Shown here in pieces: positions 37,885 to 47,040 of a stretch of DNA of 64,000 bases. The position numbers and the translations under genes were made by a program. Source of the stretch: Erythrobacteraceae bacterium CFH 75059 (lineage in GTDB: Bacteria; Pseudomonadota; Alphaproteobacteria; Sphingomonadales; Sphingomonadaceae); assembly GCA_004331795.1 (NCBI GenBank), contig SJSR01000001.1:1-64000 (forward strand), in the 5' to 3' direction. The first letter of the stretch is position 1. Each line of letters starts with the position of its first letter. The notes under the pieces are model-generated. The model had not been told where the DNA came from. It did not search any database and saw only the letters and a program-made list of their open reading frames with translations.

Positions 37885-39150
37885 TCAGTCGAGCTGCACC
37901 GGCTCGATGCGGTAGCCCTGCGCGCGCAGGCTGGCGATCAGCTTCTCGATCTGGCGCGCGTCACGCGCCTCGCACTCGATGTCGGTGAACAGACCCTTGG
38001 CCGGCAGGGTCGTGAAGATCCGCTGGTGGTGGATCTCGATGATGTTGACGTCGTGCCGGCTGAACTCGCTGATGACGCGGTAAAGGGCGCCGGGGCGGTC
38101 CTGAAGGTGCACGCGCAGCCGCGACAGCCGGCCCTGCCGCGCCAGATCGCGCAGCAGCACGTTGGCGAGCAGGCGCGTGTCGATGTTGCCGCCGCACAGG
38201 ACGAGGCCGACCCGCCTCCCGGCGAAGCGGTCGGGACAGGACAGCACCGCCGCCAGACCGGCCGCGCCCGCCCCCTCGACGACGGTCTTCTCGATCTGCA
38301 GCAGCAGGGCGACCGCGCTCTCCAGCGCCGGTTCGTCGACCAGCACGATGTCGCTGACCAGCTTCTCGATCACGGCGGCGGTGAACTGGCCGGGCTCCTT
38401 CACCGCGATACCCTCGGCCAGCGTGTCGCCCCCGCACGGCAGCCGTGCGTGGGTGAGACGGTTGTGCATGGACGGAAACAGCCGTGCCTCCACGCCGATG
38501 ATCTCCGTGGCGGGCGACAGCGCTGCGGCCGCCGTGGCCATGCCTGCGATCAGCCCGCCGCCACCGATCGGCACCACGAGGCAGTCCAGCTCCGGCTGCA
38601 CCGCCAGCATCTCGAGCGCCACGGTGCCCGCTCCGGCGGCGACATGCGGATCGTCGAAGGGGTGCACGAAGGTGAGATCGCGCTCGGCCTCCAGTTCGCG
38701 GGCATGCGCGGATGCGTCGTCGAACGTCTCGCCGTGGAGCACGACGACACCGCCCACGCTTTCGGTCTGCATCACCTTCACCGTCGGTGTCGTGCAGGGC
38801 ATCACGATCGTCACCGGCACCCCGAGGCGCGTGCCGTGATAGCTCAATCCCTGCGAGTGGTTGCCGGCCGAGGCGGTGATCACGCCCCGGCGCCGCTGCT
38901 CCTCCGACAGCAGCAGCAGGGCGTTGAGCGCCCCGCGTTCCTTGAAGGCGGCGGTGAACTGCAGGTTTTCGAACTTCAGCCAGATCTCGGCGCCGGTGAT
39001 GGCGGACAGGGTCTGCGACAGCAGCATCGGGGTGCGGACCACCGCCCCCTCGATCCGCCGCGCCGCCGCCTCGATGTCCGCGATGGTCAGTGTGTCGGCG
39101 CGCTGCGGCCCAGATGCCGTCTTCTGCCCCTGCACAGCGTCGGTCCGCAT
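37885..39150 (-). CDS. ilvA: Threonine ammonia-lyase
   Basis: PLP enzyme that converts threonine to 2-oxobutanoate, the first step towards isoleucine. The 421 residues hold the PLP lysine K70 in FTAAFKERGA, the ASAGNHSQG phosphate loop and PIGGGGLIAG. The C-terminal ACT-like domain (about 345–421, LQDRPGALYRVISEF) suggests amino-acid feedback. This compact form with one ACT domain is often listed as the TdcB/biodegradative-like clade in alphaproteobacteria. The start at 39150 is well supported by AGGAGG just upstream. It is divergent from the amidohydrolase. Confidence 0.95.
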   Translation of the reverse strand: MRTDAVQGQKTASGPQRADTLTIADIEAAARRIEGAVVRTPMLLSQTLSAITGAEIWLKFENLQFTAAFKERGALNALLLLSEEQRRRGVITASAGNHSQGLSYHGTRLGVPVTIVMPCTTPTVKVMQTESVGGVVVLHGETFDDASAHARELEAERDLTFVHPFDDPHVAAGAGTVALEMLAVQPELDCLVVPIGGGGLIAGMATAAAALSPATEIIGVEARLFPSMHNRLTHARLPCGGDTLAEGIAVKEPGQFTAAVIEKLVSDIVLVDEPALESAVALLLQIEKTVVEGAGAAGLAAVLSCPDRFAGRRVGLVLCGGNIDTRLLANVLLRDLARQGRLSRLRVHLQDRPGALYRVISEFSRHDVNIIEIHHQRIFTTLPAKGLFTDIECEARDARQIEKLIASLRAQGYRIEPVQLD

Positions 39151-39311
39151 CGATCCTCCTGTCGTGGCCAGCCCGACAGGGCGCCACCGCCATGGCCATA
39201 CGAGCCGCCGCCCGCACGTGCAACGCAAGGCGTTTGCAATCGCCGGCGAAACATGGAAGCAAGCGCCGCCGGAGCGGTCGCCCCTGCTCCATCGATGCGA
39301 AAGGAACCCGC

Positions 39312-40985
39312 GTGCCTGTTGCTGCCTTCGTCCGCGCGATGCTGGCCCTTGTCGGCGCCGCCGTCCTGCTGCTGGCGCAGCCCGCCCGCGCGGACACGCG
39401 GATCGAAAACGTAAACGGCCTCACCGTCGCGGCCGACGGCTCGATCCAGCGTTTCGTCGCCATTCTGATCGGCACCGACGGCAAGGTGAAGGCGACCTAT
39501 CGCCGGGGTGAACGCCTGCCCCGCCTGCGCGGCACGCGCATCGACGGAGGCGGGCGGACGATGATTCCGGGCATGATCGATTCCCACGTGCATGTGATGG
39601 GCATCGGCTTTGGCGCGCTCACGCTCGACCTGTCGTCCACCAGCAGCCTGGAAGAAGCCTTGCAGGCGATCCGCACCTTCGCGGCGGAAAATCCCGACCG
39701 CCCGTGGATACTCGGGCGCGGCTGGAATCAGGAACGCTGGAAGCTCGGCCGTTTCCCGACCGCCGCCGACCTCGACTCCGTGGTCAGCGACCGGCCGGTC
39801 TGGCTCGAACGCGTCGACGGGCATGCGGGCTGGGCGAACAGCGTGGCGATGCGGGTGGCGGGGGTCGATGCCCGCGCCGCCGACCCGGCCGGCGGCCGGA
39901 TCGAGCGCACCGCGTCGGGCGCTCCGTCCGGCGTGTTCGTGGACAGCGCCGCCGATCTTGTCGGGCGCGCCGTGCCGCAGCCCCGTGCGGTCGAACGCGA
40001 CGCCGCGTTGCGGGAAGCGCAGGAGCTGCTGCATGCCTTCGGCATCACCGCGGTGGCCGACATGGGGACCACGCTGGAGGACTGGCAGGCGTTCCGCCGG
40101 GCCGGCGATGCCGGCTGGCTGACCCTGCGCATCATGGCCTATGCCGCCGGGGTGGAGGCGATGGACCAGATCGCCGGGCCGGGGCCGACGCCCTGGCTGT
40201 ACTGGGACCGTCTGCGCCTCAACGGCGTCAAGCTGTATCTCGACGGCGCGCTCGGATCGCGCGGCGCCTGGCTGAAACAGCCCTACGCCGACGATCCGGC
40301 CAACCGCGGCCTGAGGCTTCTGGACGACACGCGGCTGCGCAACCTGATGAGCCGCGCGGCCATGGGCCAGTTCCAGGTGGCCGTCCACGCGATCGGCGAC
40401 GCGGCCGACGCCGAAATCCTCGCCGCGGTGCACGAGCTGGCGGGCACATACACGGGTGACCGGCGCTGGCGGGTCGAGCACGCGCAGGTGATCGACCCGG
40501 CGGACCTGTCCCTCTTCGGAGCCCATGGCATCATCGCCTCGATGCAGCCGGTGCACCAGACATCGGACCGGCTCATGGCCGAGGCCCGGCTTGGTCCGGC
40601 GCGGCTGCGCGGCGCCTATGCGTGGCGCTCTGTGGCGGAGAACGGGGCGCGCCTGGCCTTCGGCTCCGACGCCCCGGTCGAATCGCCGGCTCCCTTTGCC
40701 GGCTTCGCCGCCGCGATCTCCCGTGTCGACGCGGCAGGACAGCCAGCCGGCGGCTGGATGCCCGAAGAGGCGGTCACCCCGGCGCAGGCGTTTGCCGCCT
40801 TCACCGCGGGCGGCGCCTATGCCGGCTTCGCCGAAGGGCGGTTCGGCCGGCTGGTGCCGGGCGAATGGGCGGATTTCATCCTGATCGACCGCGATCCCCT
40901 GACCACCCCCGCGGCGCGGCTCCGCGAGGCGGTGGTGCACGAAACCTGGGTCGCGGGCTACCCGGTGTACCGGCGCGGTTCATGA
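39312..40985 (+). CDS. YtcJ-like amidohydrolase, exported
   Basis: Metal-dependent amidohydrolase of the YtcJ/Amidohydrolase-3 type. The GTG start gives 557 residues with a signal peptide (1–28, ending QPARA). The first metal motif HVH (H92, H94) is in GMIDSHVHVMG. YLDGALGSRGAW carries the conserved region around the bridging residue, AVHAIGDAAD and RVEHAQVIDP follow, and FGSDAPVESPAPF holds the late Asp. AAAGGAA precedes the GTG. The substrate is unknown; YtcJ relatives act on various amides or N-acyl compounds. The signal peptide indicates the periplasm. Confidence 0.92.
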   Translation: MPVAAFVRAMLALVGAAVLLLAQPARADTRIENVNGLTVAADGSIQRFVAILIGTDGKVKATYRRGERLPRLRGTRIDGGGRTMIPGMIDSHVHVMGIGFGALTLDLSSTSSLEEALQAIRTFAAENPDRPWILGRGWNQERWKLGRFPTAADLDSVVSDRPVWLERVDGHAGWANSVAMRVAGVDARAADPAGGRIERTASGAPSGVFVDSAADLVGRAVPQPRAVERDAALREAQELLHAFGITAVADMGTTLEDWQAFRRAGDAGWLTLRIMAYAAGVEAMDQIAGPGPTPWLYWDRLRLNGVKLYLDGALGSRGAWLKQPYADDPANRGLRLLDDTRLRNLMSRAAMGQFQVAVHAIGDAADAEILAAVHELAGTYTGDRRWRVEHAQVIDPADLSLFGAHGIIASMQPVHQTSDRLMAEARLGPARLRGAYAWRSVAENGARLAFGSDAPVESPAPFAGFAAAISRVDAAGQPAGGWMPEEAVTPAQAFAAFTAGGAYAGFAEGRFGRLVPGEWADFILIDRDPLTTPAARLREAVVHETWVAGYPVYRRGS

Positions 40986-41034
40986 GGCGCGCGTCAGAGC
41001 AGCCGCTTGCACGGGAACCGCAAAAGGAGATGAC

Positions 41035-41259
41035 ATGAGCATGACGAAACGCCTTGCCGCGATGGCCTCTGCCGCAGCGGTTCTGATCGCCGCGCCACTG
41101 GCGGCCGCGCAGCTGCCGGCCCGTGCAAGCGCGCCGGCGAAGGACGCCTCCGAACTGGCGGCCACGTCCGATCTGCTGTTCTTCGGCGGCATCGCGGTGG
41201 TGGCCGCAGCGATCCTCCTGCTGCAGGCGGACGAGGAAGGCGCCCCGATCAGTCAATGA
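41035..41259 (+). CDS. Small exported membrane protein ending PISQ
   Basis: The 74-residue product has a signal-peptide-like N-terminus (ending PLAAAQ), a polar stretch rich in Ala/Ser (KDASELAATSD), one hydrophobic helix (LFFGGIAVVAAAILLLQ), and the short acidic tail ADEEGAPISQ. AAGGAG sits 6 bases before the ATG. It is a clear relative of the protein encoded at 41433–41648 in layout and tail. Small proteins with this layout and a P-(I/V)-S ending recur in Sphingomonadales, from memory. No function is known to me. Confidence 0.8.
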   Translation: MSMTKRLAAMASAAAVLIAAPLAAAQLPARASAPAKDASELAATSDLLFFGGIAVVAAAILLLQADEEGAPISQ

Positions 41260-41432
41260 TGGTTAATGGCTGGTCAACAAATTGTGACATTATTGTCGCG
41301 GCCGCGCAAGCAGGCAGACGAGCGTTGGCAAATCAACGACGAAACGCGCGCGGACGGGCTTGCCTTGACCATGGCCGTCGCTTATTGGTCCGGCGAGACT
41401 GACGTCTTTCGAGTTTACTTGGGGAGTTACCG

Positions 41433-41648
41433 ATGAAGATTCGTAATGCCTTGGCGGCCACCGCCGCCCTGACGCTGGTTGCGGCTCCCGCCGTGGCGCA
41501 GGCTGATTTCTCGCGCATTTCGGCTCCGGTCGAAGGTGAATCCGAACTCGCTGGCAGCAGCGTGATCATCGGTCTGCTGGCCGCCGCCGCGGTGGTTGGC
41601 GCGATCCTGATCGCCGTCGACAACAACGACAATCCGATCAGCCGCTGA
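41433..41648 (+). CDS. Small exported membrane protein ending PISR
   Basis: A 71-residue product with a cleavable signal peptide (MKIRNALAATAALTLVAAPAVAQA) and a short polar segment (FSRISAPVEGESELAGSS). A single hydrophobic helix (VIIGLLAAAAVVGAILIAV) and the acidic tail DNNDNPISR follow. GGGGAG precedes the ATG at good spacing, and an intrinsic terminator follows at once, so it is probably a separate and well expressed transcript. It shares order and tail motif with its upstream neighbour (173-bp gap). Predicted topology leaves the acidic tail in the cytoplasm. Confidence 0.85.
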   Translation: MKIRNALAATAALTLVAAPAVAQADFSRISAPVEGESELAGSSVIIGLLAAAAVVGAILIAVDNNDNPISR

Positions 41649-41674
41649 TCAGTCGGTTCTACTGACGAAACGAA

Positions 41675-41700
41675 CGGGGTCGCTCACGCGGCCCCGTTTT
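41675..41700 (+). terminator. Intrinsic terminator after the PISR small protein
   Basis: CGGGGTCGC and GCGGCCCCG form a 9-bp stem (one G·U in RNA) around a TCAC loop, followed by TTTT. It starts 26 bp after the stop codon. Confidence 0.8.
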
Positions 41701-41776
41701 CGTTTCAGAGCCAGCATATCGCCCGGACAGCTCCGGCTCTCGGACGATCCGTGCAAGCAAGGCTGCGCCCTGTCTC

Positions 41777-42589
41777 TCAGGACGCGTGCTCTTCCTCGGA
41801 CCGCTGCACAACCGGCCCTGTCTCCTCCGCGGCGCGCAGCCGCGCCTCCTTGCGTTCGAACATCTTCATGACCAGCAGCGATGCTTCGAACAGCAGGTAG
41901 AGAGGAACGCCCAGCACGATCTGCGAGCCGGGATCAGGCGGCGTGACGATGGCGGCGACGATCGCGACCCCCACGATCACATAACGGCGCGCGCGGGCGA
42001 GCTGCTCGTGACGCACCAGCCCGGCGCGGTTCAGCAGCAGCAGCAGGACCGGCAGAAGGAAGCTGATCCCAAAGGCGAGGATGAACTGCATTACGAGCGC
42101 AAGGTACTCGCCCGCCGCCGGAAGCGCCTCGATCGGCAGTCCTCCGACCGATCCCTCGAAGCCGAGAAACCAGCGGAACGCCGTCGGCATGACCACGAAG
42201 TAGGCGAGCGCGGCACCGGCCGTGAACAGGACCGGGGTGGCGATCAGGAAAGGCAGAAACGCCTTCTTCTCGCGTGCGTAGAGACCGGGCGCGACAAAGG
42301 CCCACAGCTGGTTCGCGATCAGCGGGAAGCTGATGAAGAAGGCCGCGAAGAGCGCGACCTTCAGCTCGACGAAGAACGCCTCGTAAAGCTGGGTGTAGAT
42401 CAGCCGTCCCTCGCCCGCAGGAAAGGCGGCGAGCAGCGGCTGGACGAGAAAACCGAAGATGTCGGAGGCGAAGTACAGGCACACGGCAAACGCCGCCGCA
42501 AGCATCACCACACAGCGGACCAGCCGGGTGCGCAGCTCGATGAGGTGGTCGAGCAGCGGAGCCTGCGTGTCGTCGATGTCGCTGAACAT
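41777..42589 (-). CDS. tatC: Twin-arginine translocase subunit TatC
   Basis: Six-helix inner-membrane receptor for twin-arginine signal peptides. The 270 residues begin with the conserved cytoplasmic HLIELRTRLVRC and contain LYEAFFVELKVALFAAFFISFPL, with the family Phe-Glu in the first cytoplasmic and periplasmic loops. ALAYFVVMPTAFRWFLGF, FGISFLLPVLLLLL and IVTPPDPGSQIVLGVPLYLLFE follow. The charged C-terminal tail (ERKEARLRAAEE) is longer than in E. coli. It is the last gene of tatABC, 9 bp after tatB. Confidence 0.97.
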   Translation of the reverse strand: MFSDIDDTQAPLLDHLIELRTRLVRCVVMLAAAFAVCLYFASDIFGFLVQPLLAAFPAGEGRLIYTQLYEAFFVELKVALFAAFFISFPLIANQLWAFVAPGLYAREKKAFLPFLIATPVLFTAGAALAYFVVMPTAFRWFLGFEGSVGGLPIEALPAAGEYLALVMQFILAFGISFLLPVLLLLLNRAGLVRHEQLARARRYVIVGVAIVAAIVTPPDPGSQIVLGVPLYLLFEASLLVMKMFERKEARLRAAEETGPVVQRSEEEHAS

Positions 42590-42598
42590 GGCCGAGAT

Positions 42599-42997
42599 CT
42601 AGTCCGGGCGAGGCGCCGGGGCATCCGAAGGCTGCGCCAGGTCGGCGGCCGCGGCGGTGCCGGATGGCTCCACACCCGTCCGGGAGAGTCCGGCCGGCGC
42701 GCCGCCCTGCGGCGGGGCCAGCGGCGCGGCCGTGTCCCGCACAAGGGCGGGATCGGCGGCGTCGGGGTGCGTGCGCATGATCTGCGCGTTGCGTTCGCGC
42801 CACTCGCGCTCCATCTCCTCGAGCTCGGCGTCGCGGATCATGGCGTCAAGCCCGGCGCGAAAATGCCCGGACACGCGGCGCACCTTGCCGATCCACCGTC
42901 CGGCGGTGCGCAGCGCGAGCGGCATGTCCTTGGGACCGATCGCCAGCACGGCGACGATCACGATCACCAGCAGTTCTGTCGCGCCGATATCGAACAT
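42599..42997 (-). CDS. tatB: Sec-independent translocase protein TatB
   Basis: Single-span partner of TatC. The 132 residues have the N-terminal helix MFDIGATELLVIVIVAVLAIGP with the conserved Glu and Gly-Pro hinge. An amphipathic helix (LALRTAGRWIGKVRRVSGHF) and a Pro/Ala-rich, unstructured C-terminus follow. It lies between tatA (40 bp) and tatC (9 bp). Confidence 0.95.
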   Translation of the reverse strand: MFDIGATELLVIVIVAVLAIGPKDMPLALRTAGRWIGKVRRVSGHFRAGLDAMIRDAELEEMEREWRERNAQIMRTHPDAADPALVRDTAAPLAPPQGGAPAGLSRTGVEPSGTAAAADLAQPSDAPAPRPD

Positions 42998-43037
42998 GCA
43001 CCGCTATGCCGGGCAGGCCACTGGCCCGCCCCGCACC

Positions 43038-43277
43038 TCACTCCGTCCGGTCGCCGGGGCGGGCGGTCGTCGTCTGCACCGGCTCCACTGCCGGAGGCGG
43101 AGCGTCGGCTGCCGGCAGGCGCGGCGGCGCAGGGTTTTCCTCGCCTTCGTTCATGCCGGCTTTGAAGCTGCGGATGCCCTTGCCGAAGTCTCCCATCATC
43201 TCGGAGATGCGGCCACGGCCGAACAGGACCAGGATGATGAGCGCGATGATCAGCAGCTGCCAGGGGCCAAGCGACAT
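43038..43277 (-). CDS. tatA: Sec-independent translocase protein TatA
   Basis: Pore-forming Tat subunit of 79 residues. It has the short hydrophobic helix PWQLLIIALIILVLFG with the FGRGRISE hinge and the amphipathic helix MMGDFGKGIRSFKAGM, followed by a Pro-rich tail. GAGG precedes the ATG. The next upstream gene is nagZ, 92 bp away. In many alphaproteobacteria scpA and scpB sit in that position, and here they are absent. Confidence 0.96.
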   Translation of the reverse strand: MSLGPWQLLIIALIILVLFGRGRISEMMGDFGKGIRSFKAGMNEGEENPAPPRLPAADAPPPAVEPVQTTTARPGDRTE

Positions 43278-43369
43278 GGGGAACCTCGTTTAAGGATACG
43301 GGCACAGATATACGCCCTCGGGACCACACTTACCAGTGGCACCCTGAACCGCCGTTCAACAGCGACGCG

Positions 43370-44407
43370 TCAGCCGAGGGGGAGACCGGCCGCCGCGAAC
43401 AGCGCGTCCCGCTTCTCCACCAGCTCGTCATGAAGGGCGGCGCCTTCCTGCGGCGACAGGTCCTGCGCGCCATCCGCCGCGAGGGCGCGCGCCAGACGCT
43501 GTTCCGCCGCCGCGGTCAGGCGTGGCAAGGTGTCGGCCAGAGCGTGCATGTCGGACAATCTGGCCCAGCAGTTCAGCACCACGTCGCACCCTGCCGCCAG
43601 TGCCGCCGCTCCTCGCGCCGCGATGGGACCGTCCAGCGCCTCCATGTCGATGTCGTCCGTGAGCAGCAGTCCGTCGAACCCGATCGCGCCGCGGATCACC
43701 TCCTCGATGACGGGCCGCGACAGGGTCGCACAGCGATCCGCGTCCCACGCCGTGTAGACGATGTGCGCGGTCATGCCGATCGGCGTTGCCGCAAGGGCGC
43801 GAAAGGGCGCGATGTCCTGCTCGAGCGTGTCGGCGGACGCGGTCACCACCGGCAGCGCCTTGTGGCTGTCGACAGCGGCGCGCCCGTGGCCGGGCATGTG
43901 CTTGAGACAGCCGGCCACGCCGGCTCGGGCAAACCCGGCAATCATCGCCCGGCCGAGGGCGGCGACCTGTCGGGCATCCGATCCGAGCGCGCGGTCGCCG
44001 ATCACCGAGTCGGCGTCGGCTTGCCGCAGGTCGAGCGGCGCGTGGAAATTCACCGTCACCCCCGCTTCGGCGAGCGCCAGTCCGATCGCCTGCGCGTTGG
44101 CGCGGATCGCCTCGATGGCGCTGGCCGGCGCGAGGTCGAACAGCCGGGCGAACATTTCCCCGCTCGGGTAGGCAGCCCAGTGAGGCGGCTTCATCCGCGC
44201 CACCCGGCCGCCTTCCTGGTCGATGCCGATGAAGAGGGTGTCGCGCCCGTGCAGGCTGCGCAGCGTGTCGGTCAGCCGACGCACCTGATCCCGGTCGACG
44301 CAGTTGCGCTGGAACAGGATATAGCCGACCGGGTCCGCCTCGCGGAACAGCGCCGTCTCGTCCGCGCTGAGCTGCGGACCGGCGATGCCGAAGATCGCAG
44401 GTGTCAT
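43370..44407 (-). CDS. nagZ: Beta-N-acetylhexosaminidase NagZ (GH3)
   Basis: Cytoplasmic GH3 enzyme that removes GlcNAc from anhydromuropeptides in wall recycling. The 345 residues include FQRNCVDRDQV, FIGIDQEGGRVARM and the GH3 motif CLKHMPGHGRAAVDSH, with the mobile-loop His. LLTDDIDMEALDG carries the nucleophile Asp region. Recycling products can influence AmpC-type beta-lactamase induction in other bacteria; no ampR is seen here. It follows the SPOR gene by 28 bp. Confidence 0.96.
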   Translation of the reverse strand: MTPAIFGIAGPQLSADETALFREADPVGYILFQRNCVDRDQVRRLTDTLRSLHGRDTLFIGIDQEGGRVARMKPPHWAAYPSGEMFARLFDLAPASAIEAIRANAQAIGLALAEAGVTVNFHAPLDLRQADADSVIGDRALGSDARQVAALGRAMIAGFARAGVAGCLKHMPGHGRAAVDSHKALPVVTASADTLEQDIAPFRALAATPIGMTAHIVYTAWDADRCATLSRPVIEEVIRGAIGFDGLLLTDDIDMEALDGPIAARGAAALAAGCDVVLNCWARLSDMHALADTLPRLTAAAEQRLARALAADGAQDLSPQEGAALHDELVEKRDALFAAAGLPLG

Positions 44408-44435
44408 CGCGTGCGCGCGCTTGGCGGGTCCGTTG

Positions 44436-45212
44436 TCACTGCTTGACCTGGCAGTTCAGCCCGTCGGCGCGCAGCGCCTCGCACAGCTGCCTTGCGCTGG
44501 CGACATCGGGCGCCACGGCCTGTAGCCGGTACACGGTGCCGATGTCCGCCACGCCCTGCACCACCCGGTGACGCACGCCCTGCAGGGCCTCCGTCTGCCG
44601 CACGAGGGTGGCCCAGCCGCGCTCCGCCGCCGCGGGACTGTAATAGGCGCCGACCTGCACCCCGACACCGGCACGCTCGGACGCGGCGGGTGCCGGGGCC
44701 GCACCGGCGGTCGCGGGGGTGGCGGGCCGGGCCGCCACGCGCGCGGACGATGCCGGAGACGCGGTCGGAGCGGGCATTGCCGGCGCGGGCGCCGGGGGGG
44801 TCGAAGGAGCGTCGGCAAGGCGCGCCTCGCGCCGCTGCCCCTCGCCCACGGCGAAGCTGGTGTCACCCGTGCCGGCATGCTGTTTGCCGCCCGGGTCATC
44901 GGGCCGCACGCGATATGGACCCTCGGGCGCGGCGATGATGCCGCCATCGGCGACCGGCTCGTCCGACCGGTTGAGGAACCACCACACGCCGCCGCCGACC
45001 AGCGCGAGCAGGGCAAGGGCCGCCAGAACCCCGGCGGTGATCCTGACCGGATCGCGGGCCGGTGGCGCAACATCGTCGGAGGAATCGAGCCAGGGCAGGC
45101 GATCCTCGTCGTCGAGCAGTGACAGCTCTTCGGCCCGGTCGTCCCATGACGGCTCGCCCCAGCCGGGGCGCGGAAAGCGGCTGTCATGCGGCGGGGTGGC
45201 GGCCATACTCAC
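44436..45212 (-). CDS. SPOR-domain inner-membrane protein
   Basis: A 258-residue bitopic protein. Residues 1–55 are cytoplasmic and acidic. A transmembrane helix (57–80, ITAGVLAALALLALVGGGVWWF) and a Pro/Ala-rich periplasmic linker follow, with a C-terminal SPOR domain (about 183–258, GVQVGAYYSPAAAERGWATL). SPOR domains bind denuded glycan strands at the septum, so a role in division or septal wall maturation is likely. It overlaps argS by ATGA at its start and sits upstream of nagZ, a conserved alphaproteobacterial order. Confidence 0.93.
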   Translation of the reverse strand: MSMAATPPHDSRFPRPGWGEPSWDDRAEELSLLDDEDRLPWLDSSDDVAPPARDPVRITAGVLAALALLALVGGGVWWFLNRSDEPVADGGIIAAPEGPYRVRPDDPGGKQHAGTGDTSFAVGEGQRREARLADAPSTPPAPAPAMPAPTASPASSARVAARPATPATAGAAPAPAASERAGVGVQVGAYYSPAAAERGWATLVRQTEALQGVRHRVVQGVADIGTVYRLQAVAPDVASARQLCEALRADGLNCQVKQ

Positions 45213-46975
45213 ATCTCCTCGACAGCTGTCACTCCAAGGATCGCAAGGCCGTTGCGGATGACCTGGCCAATCTGCGCCACGACGAACAGGCGCATCCTGC
45301 TGACAGCGGGGTCGCCCGTCAACACGATGCGTTTCGCCGGATCGTCGTTCCCCAGATTGTAGAACGCGTGAAACGCCGCGGCCAGATCGAACAGGTAGAA
45401 GGCCACCCGGTGCGGTTCGCGCGCCTGCGCCGCGCTTTCGACGATCCGCGGGAACTGGGCGGCCATGCGCACAAGCTGCACTTCGTCCGCGGCGAGCGCG
45501 CCCAGATCGCCGCCATCAGGTGCAAGCCCCTCGGCCGCGGCCTTGCGCAGGGAGGCGCAGATGCGGGCATGGGCATACTGCACGTAGAAGACGGGGTTGT
45601 CGCGCGAAGCCTCGACGACGCGCGCGAAGTCGAACTCCATCTGCGCGTCGGGCTTGCGGGTCAGCATGGTGAAGCGCACGACGTCGGCGCCGACCTCGTT
45701 CACCACATCGGCGACGGTGACGAAGGAGCCCGCGCGCTTGGACATCCGCACCGGCTCGCCGTCGCGCAGGAGCTGCACCATCTGGATGAGCTTGACATCG
45801 AAGGGGATGCTGCGTCCCTCGCCCTCGGACAATGCGGCCACGGCGGCCTTGATCCGCTTCACCGTGCCGGCGTGGTCGGCGCCCCAGATGTCGATGAGCG
45901 CGTCGGCGCCGTGCGCCTTCTGCATGTGATAGGCGAGATCGGCGCCGAAATAGGTCCAGCTGCCGTCCGACTTGCGGATCGGGCGATCCTGATCGTCGCC
46001 GAAGCGGGTGGACCGGAACAGGGGCAGCGCGACCGGCTCCCAGTCATCCGGCGGCGCCTTGCCCTTCGGCGCCTCCAGCACTCCGTCATAGACGAGGTCG
46101 CGCTCGCGCAGCCATGCCTCGGCCGCGGCCGGCTTGCCGGCCTCCTGCAACGCCGCTTCGGAGGCGAACACGTCGTGATGGATGCCGAGCAGGGCAAGGT
46201 CAGCCCGCACCAGCGCCATCATGGCGTCCACCGCGCGCCGCCGGAACAGCGGGAGCCACTCCTCCTCCGCAGCATTGCGGAACCGGTCGCCGAACTCGTC
46301 GGCCAGAGCGGCGCCGACCGGCCGCAGATATTCGCCGGGGTAGAGGCCGGCGGGGATCTCCTCCACCGCATCGCCGAGCGCCTCGCGGTAGCGCAGATGG
46401 GCCGAGCGGGCGAGCACGTCGACCTGTGCGCCGGCGTCGTTGATGTAGTATTCGCGGATCACCTCGCAGCCGGTGAACGCGAGCAGGTTGGCGAGCGCAT
46501 CCCCGACGACCGCGCCGCGGCAATGGCCCATGTGCATGGGGCCGGTCGGATTGGCCGAAACGAACTCGATGTTGACCCGTTCGCCCTTGCCGCGCGTCGA
46601 ACGTCCGTAATCGGACCCGCAGCGCGCGATCAGGCGCAGCTCGTCCTGCCACACGCTGTCCGCGAGGCGCAGGTTGATGAAACCCGGACCGGCAATCTCC
46701 ACCGTGGACACCTGCGGCTCTGCGCGCAGCTTCTCCGCGATCGCTTCGGCAAGCGCCCGCGGACTGGTCCGCGCAGCGCGCGCCAGCACCATGGCCGCAT
46801 TGACGGCAAGATCGCCGTGCGACGCATCGCGGGGCGGCTCCACCGCGACGCCGGTGCGCGCAAGCCCACCCGGCAAGGTTCCCTCGTGTTCAAGGGCGTC
46901 GAGCACCGCGTGGAGGCGGCGCTCCATCGCGGCATGCACGGGCAGGTTCAGAACGGCAGCAGCAGCATCATCCAT
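45209..46975 (-). CDS. argS: Arginyl-tRNA synthetase
   Basis: Class I aminoacyl-tRNA synthetase that charges tRNA-Arg. The 588 residues have the N-terminal additional domain (HGDLAVNAAM), the HIGH-like motif in SANPTGPMHMGHCRG, EYYINDAGAQVD and DIWGADHAGTVKR. VRMSKRAGSFVT stands at the KMSK position. A DALR anticodon-binding domain lies at the C-terminus (ASLRKAAAEG onward). The first 16 residues may be extra if the Met at 46927 is the true start. The SPOR gene overlaps its stop. Confidence 0.97.
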   Translation of the reverse strand: MDDAAAAVLNLPVHAAMERRLHAVLDALEHEGTLPGGLARTGVAVEPPRDASHGDLAVNAAMVLARAARTSPRALAEAIAEKLRAEPQVSTVEIAGPGFINLRLADSVWQDELRLIARCGSDYGRSTRGKGERVNIEFVSANPTGPMHMGHCRGAVVGDALANLLAFTGCEVIREYYINDAGAQVDVLARSAHLRYREALGDAVEEIPAGLYPGEYLRPVGAALADEFGDRFRNAAEEEWLPLFRRRAVDAMMALVRADLALLGIHHDVFASEAALQEAGKPAAAEAWLRERDLVYDGVLEAPKGKAPPDDWEPVALPLFRSTRFGDDQDRPIRKSDGSWTYFGADLAYHMQKAHGADALIDIWGADHAGTVKRIKAAVAALSEGEGRSIPFDVKLIQMVQLLRDGEPVRMSKRAGSFVTVADVVNEVGADVVRFTMLTRKPDAQMEFDFARVVEASRDNPVFYVQYAHARICASLRKAAAEGLAPDGGDLGALAADEVQLVRMAAQFPRIVESAAQAREPHRVAFYLFDLAAAFHAFYNLGNDDPAKRIVLTGDPAVSRMRLFVVAQIGQVIRNGLAILGVTAVEEM

Positions 46976-47040
46976 GGCGCCCGCCGGTTAGCCGACTGGC
47001 GGGAAAGCGCAAGGGAGCGGTTCCCGCCGTCCGCGCGGCC

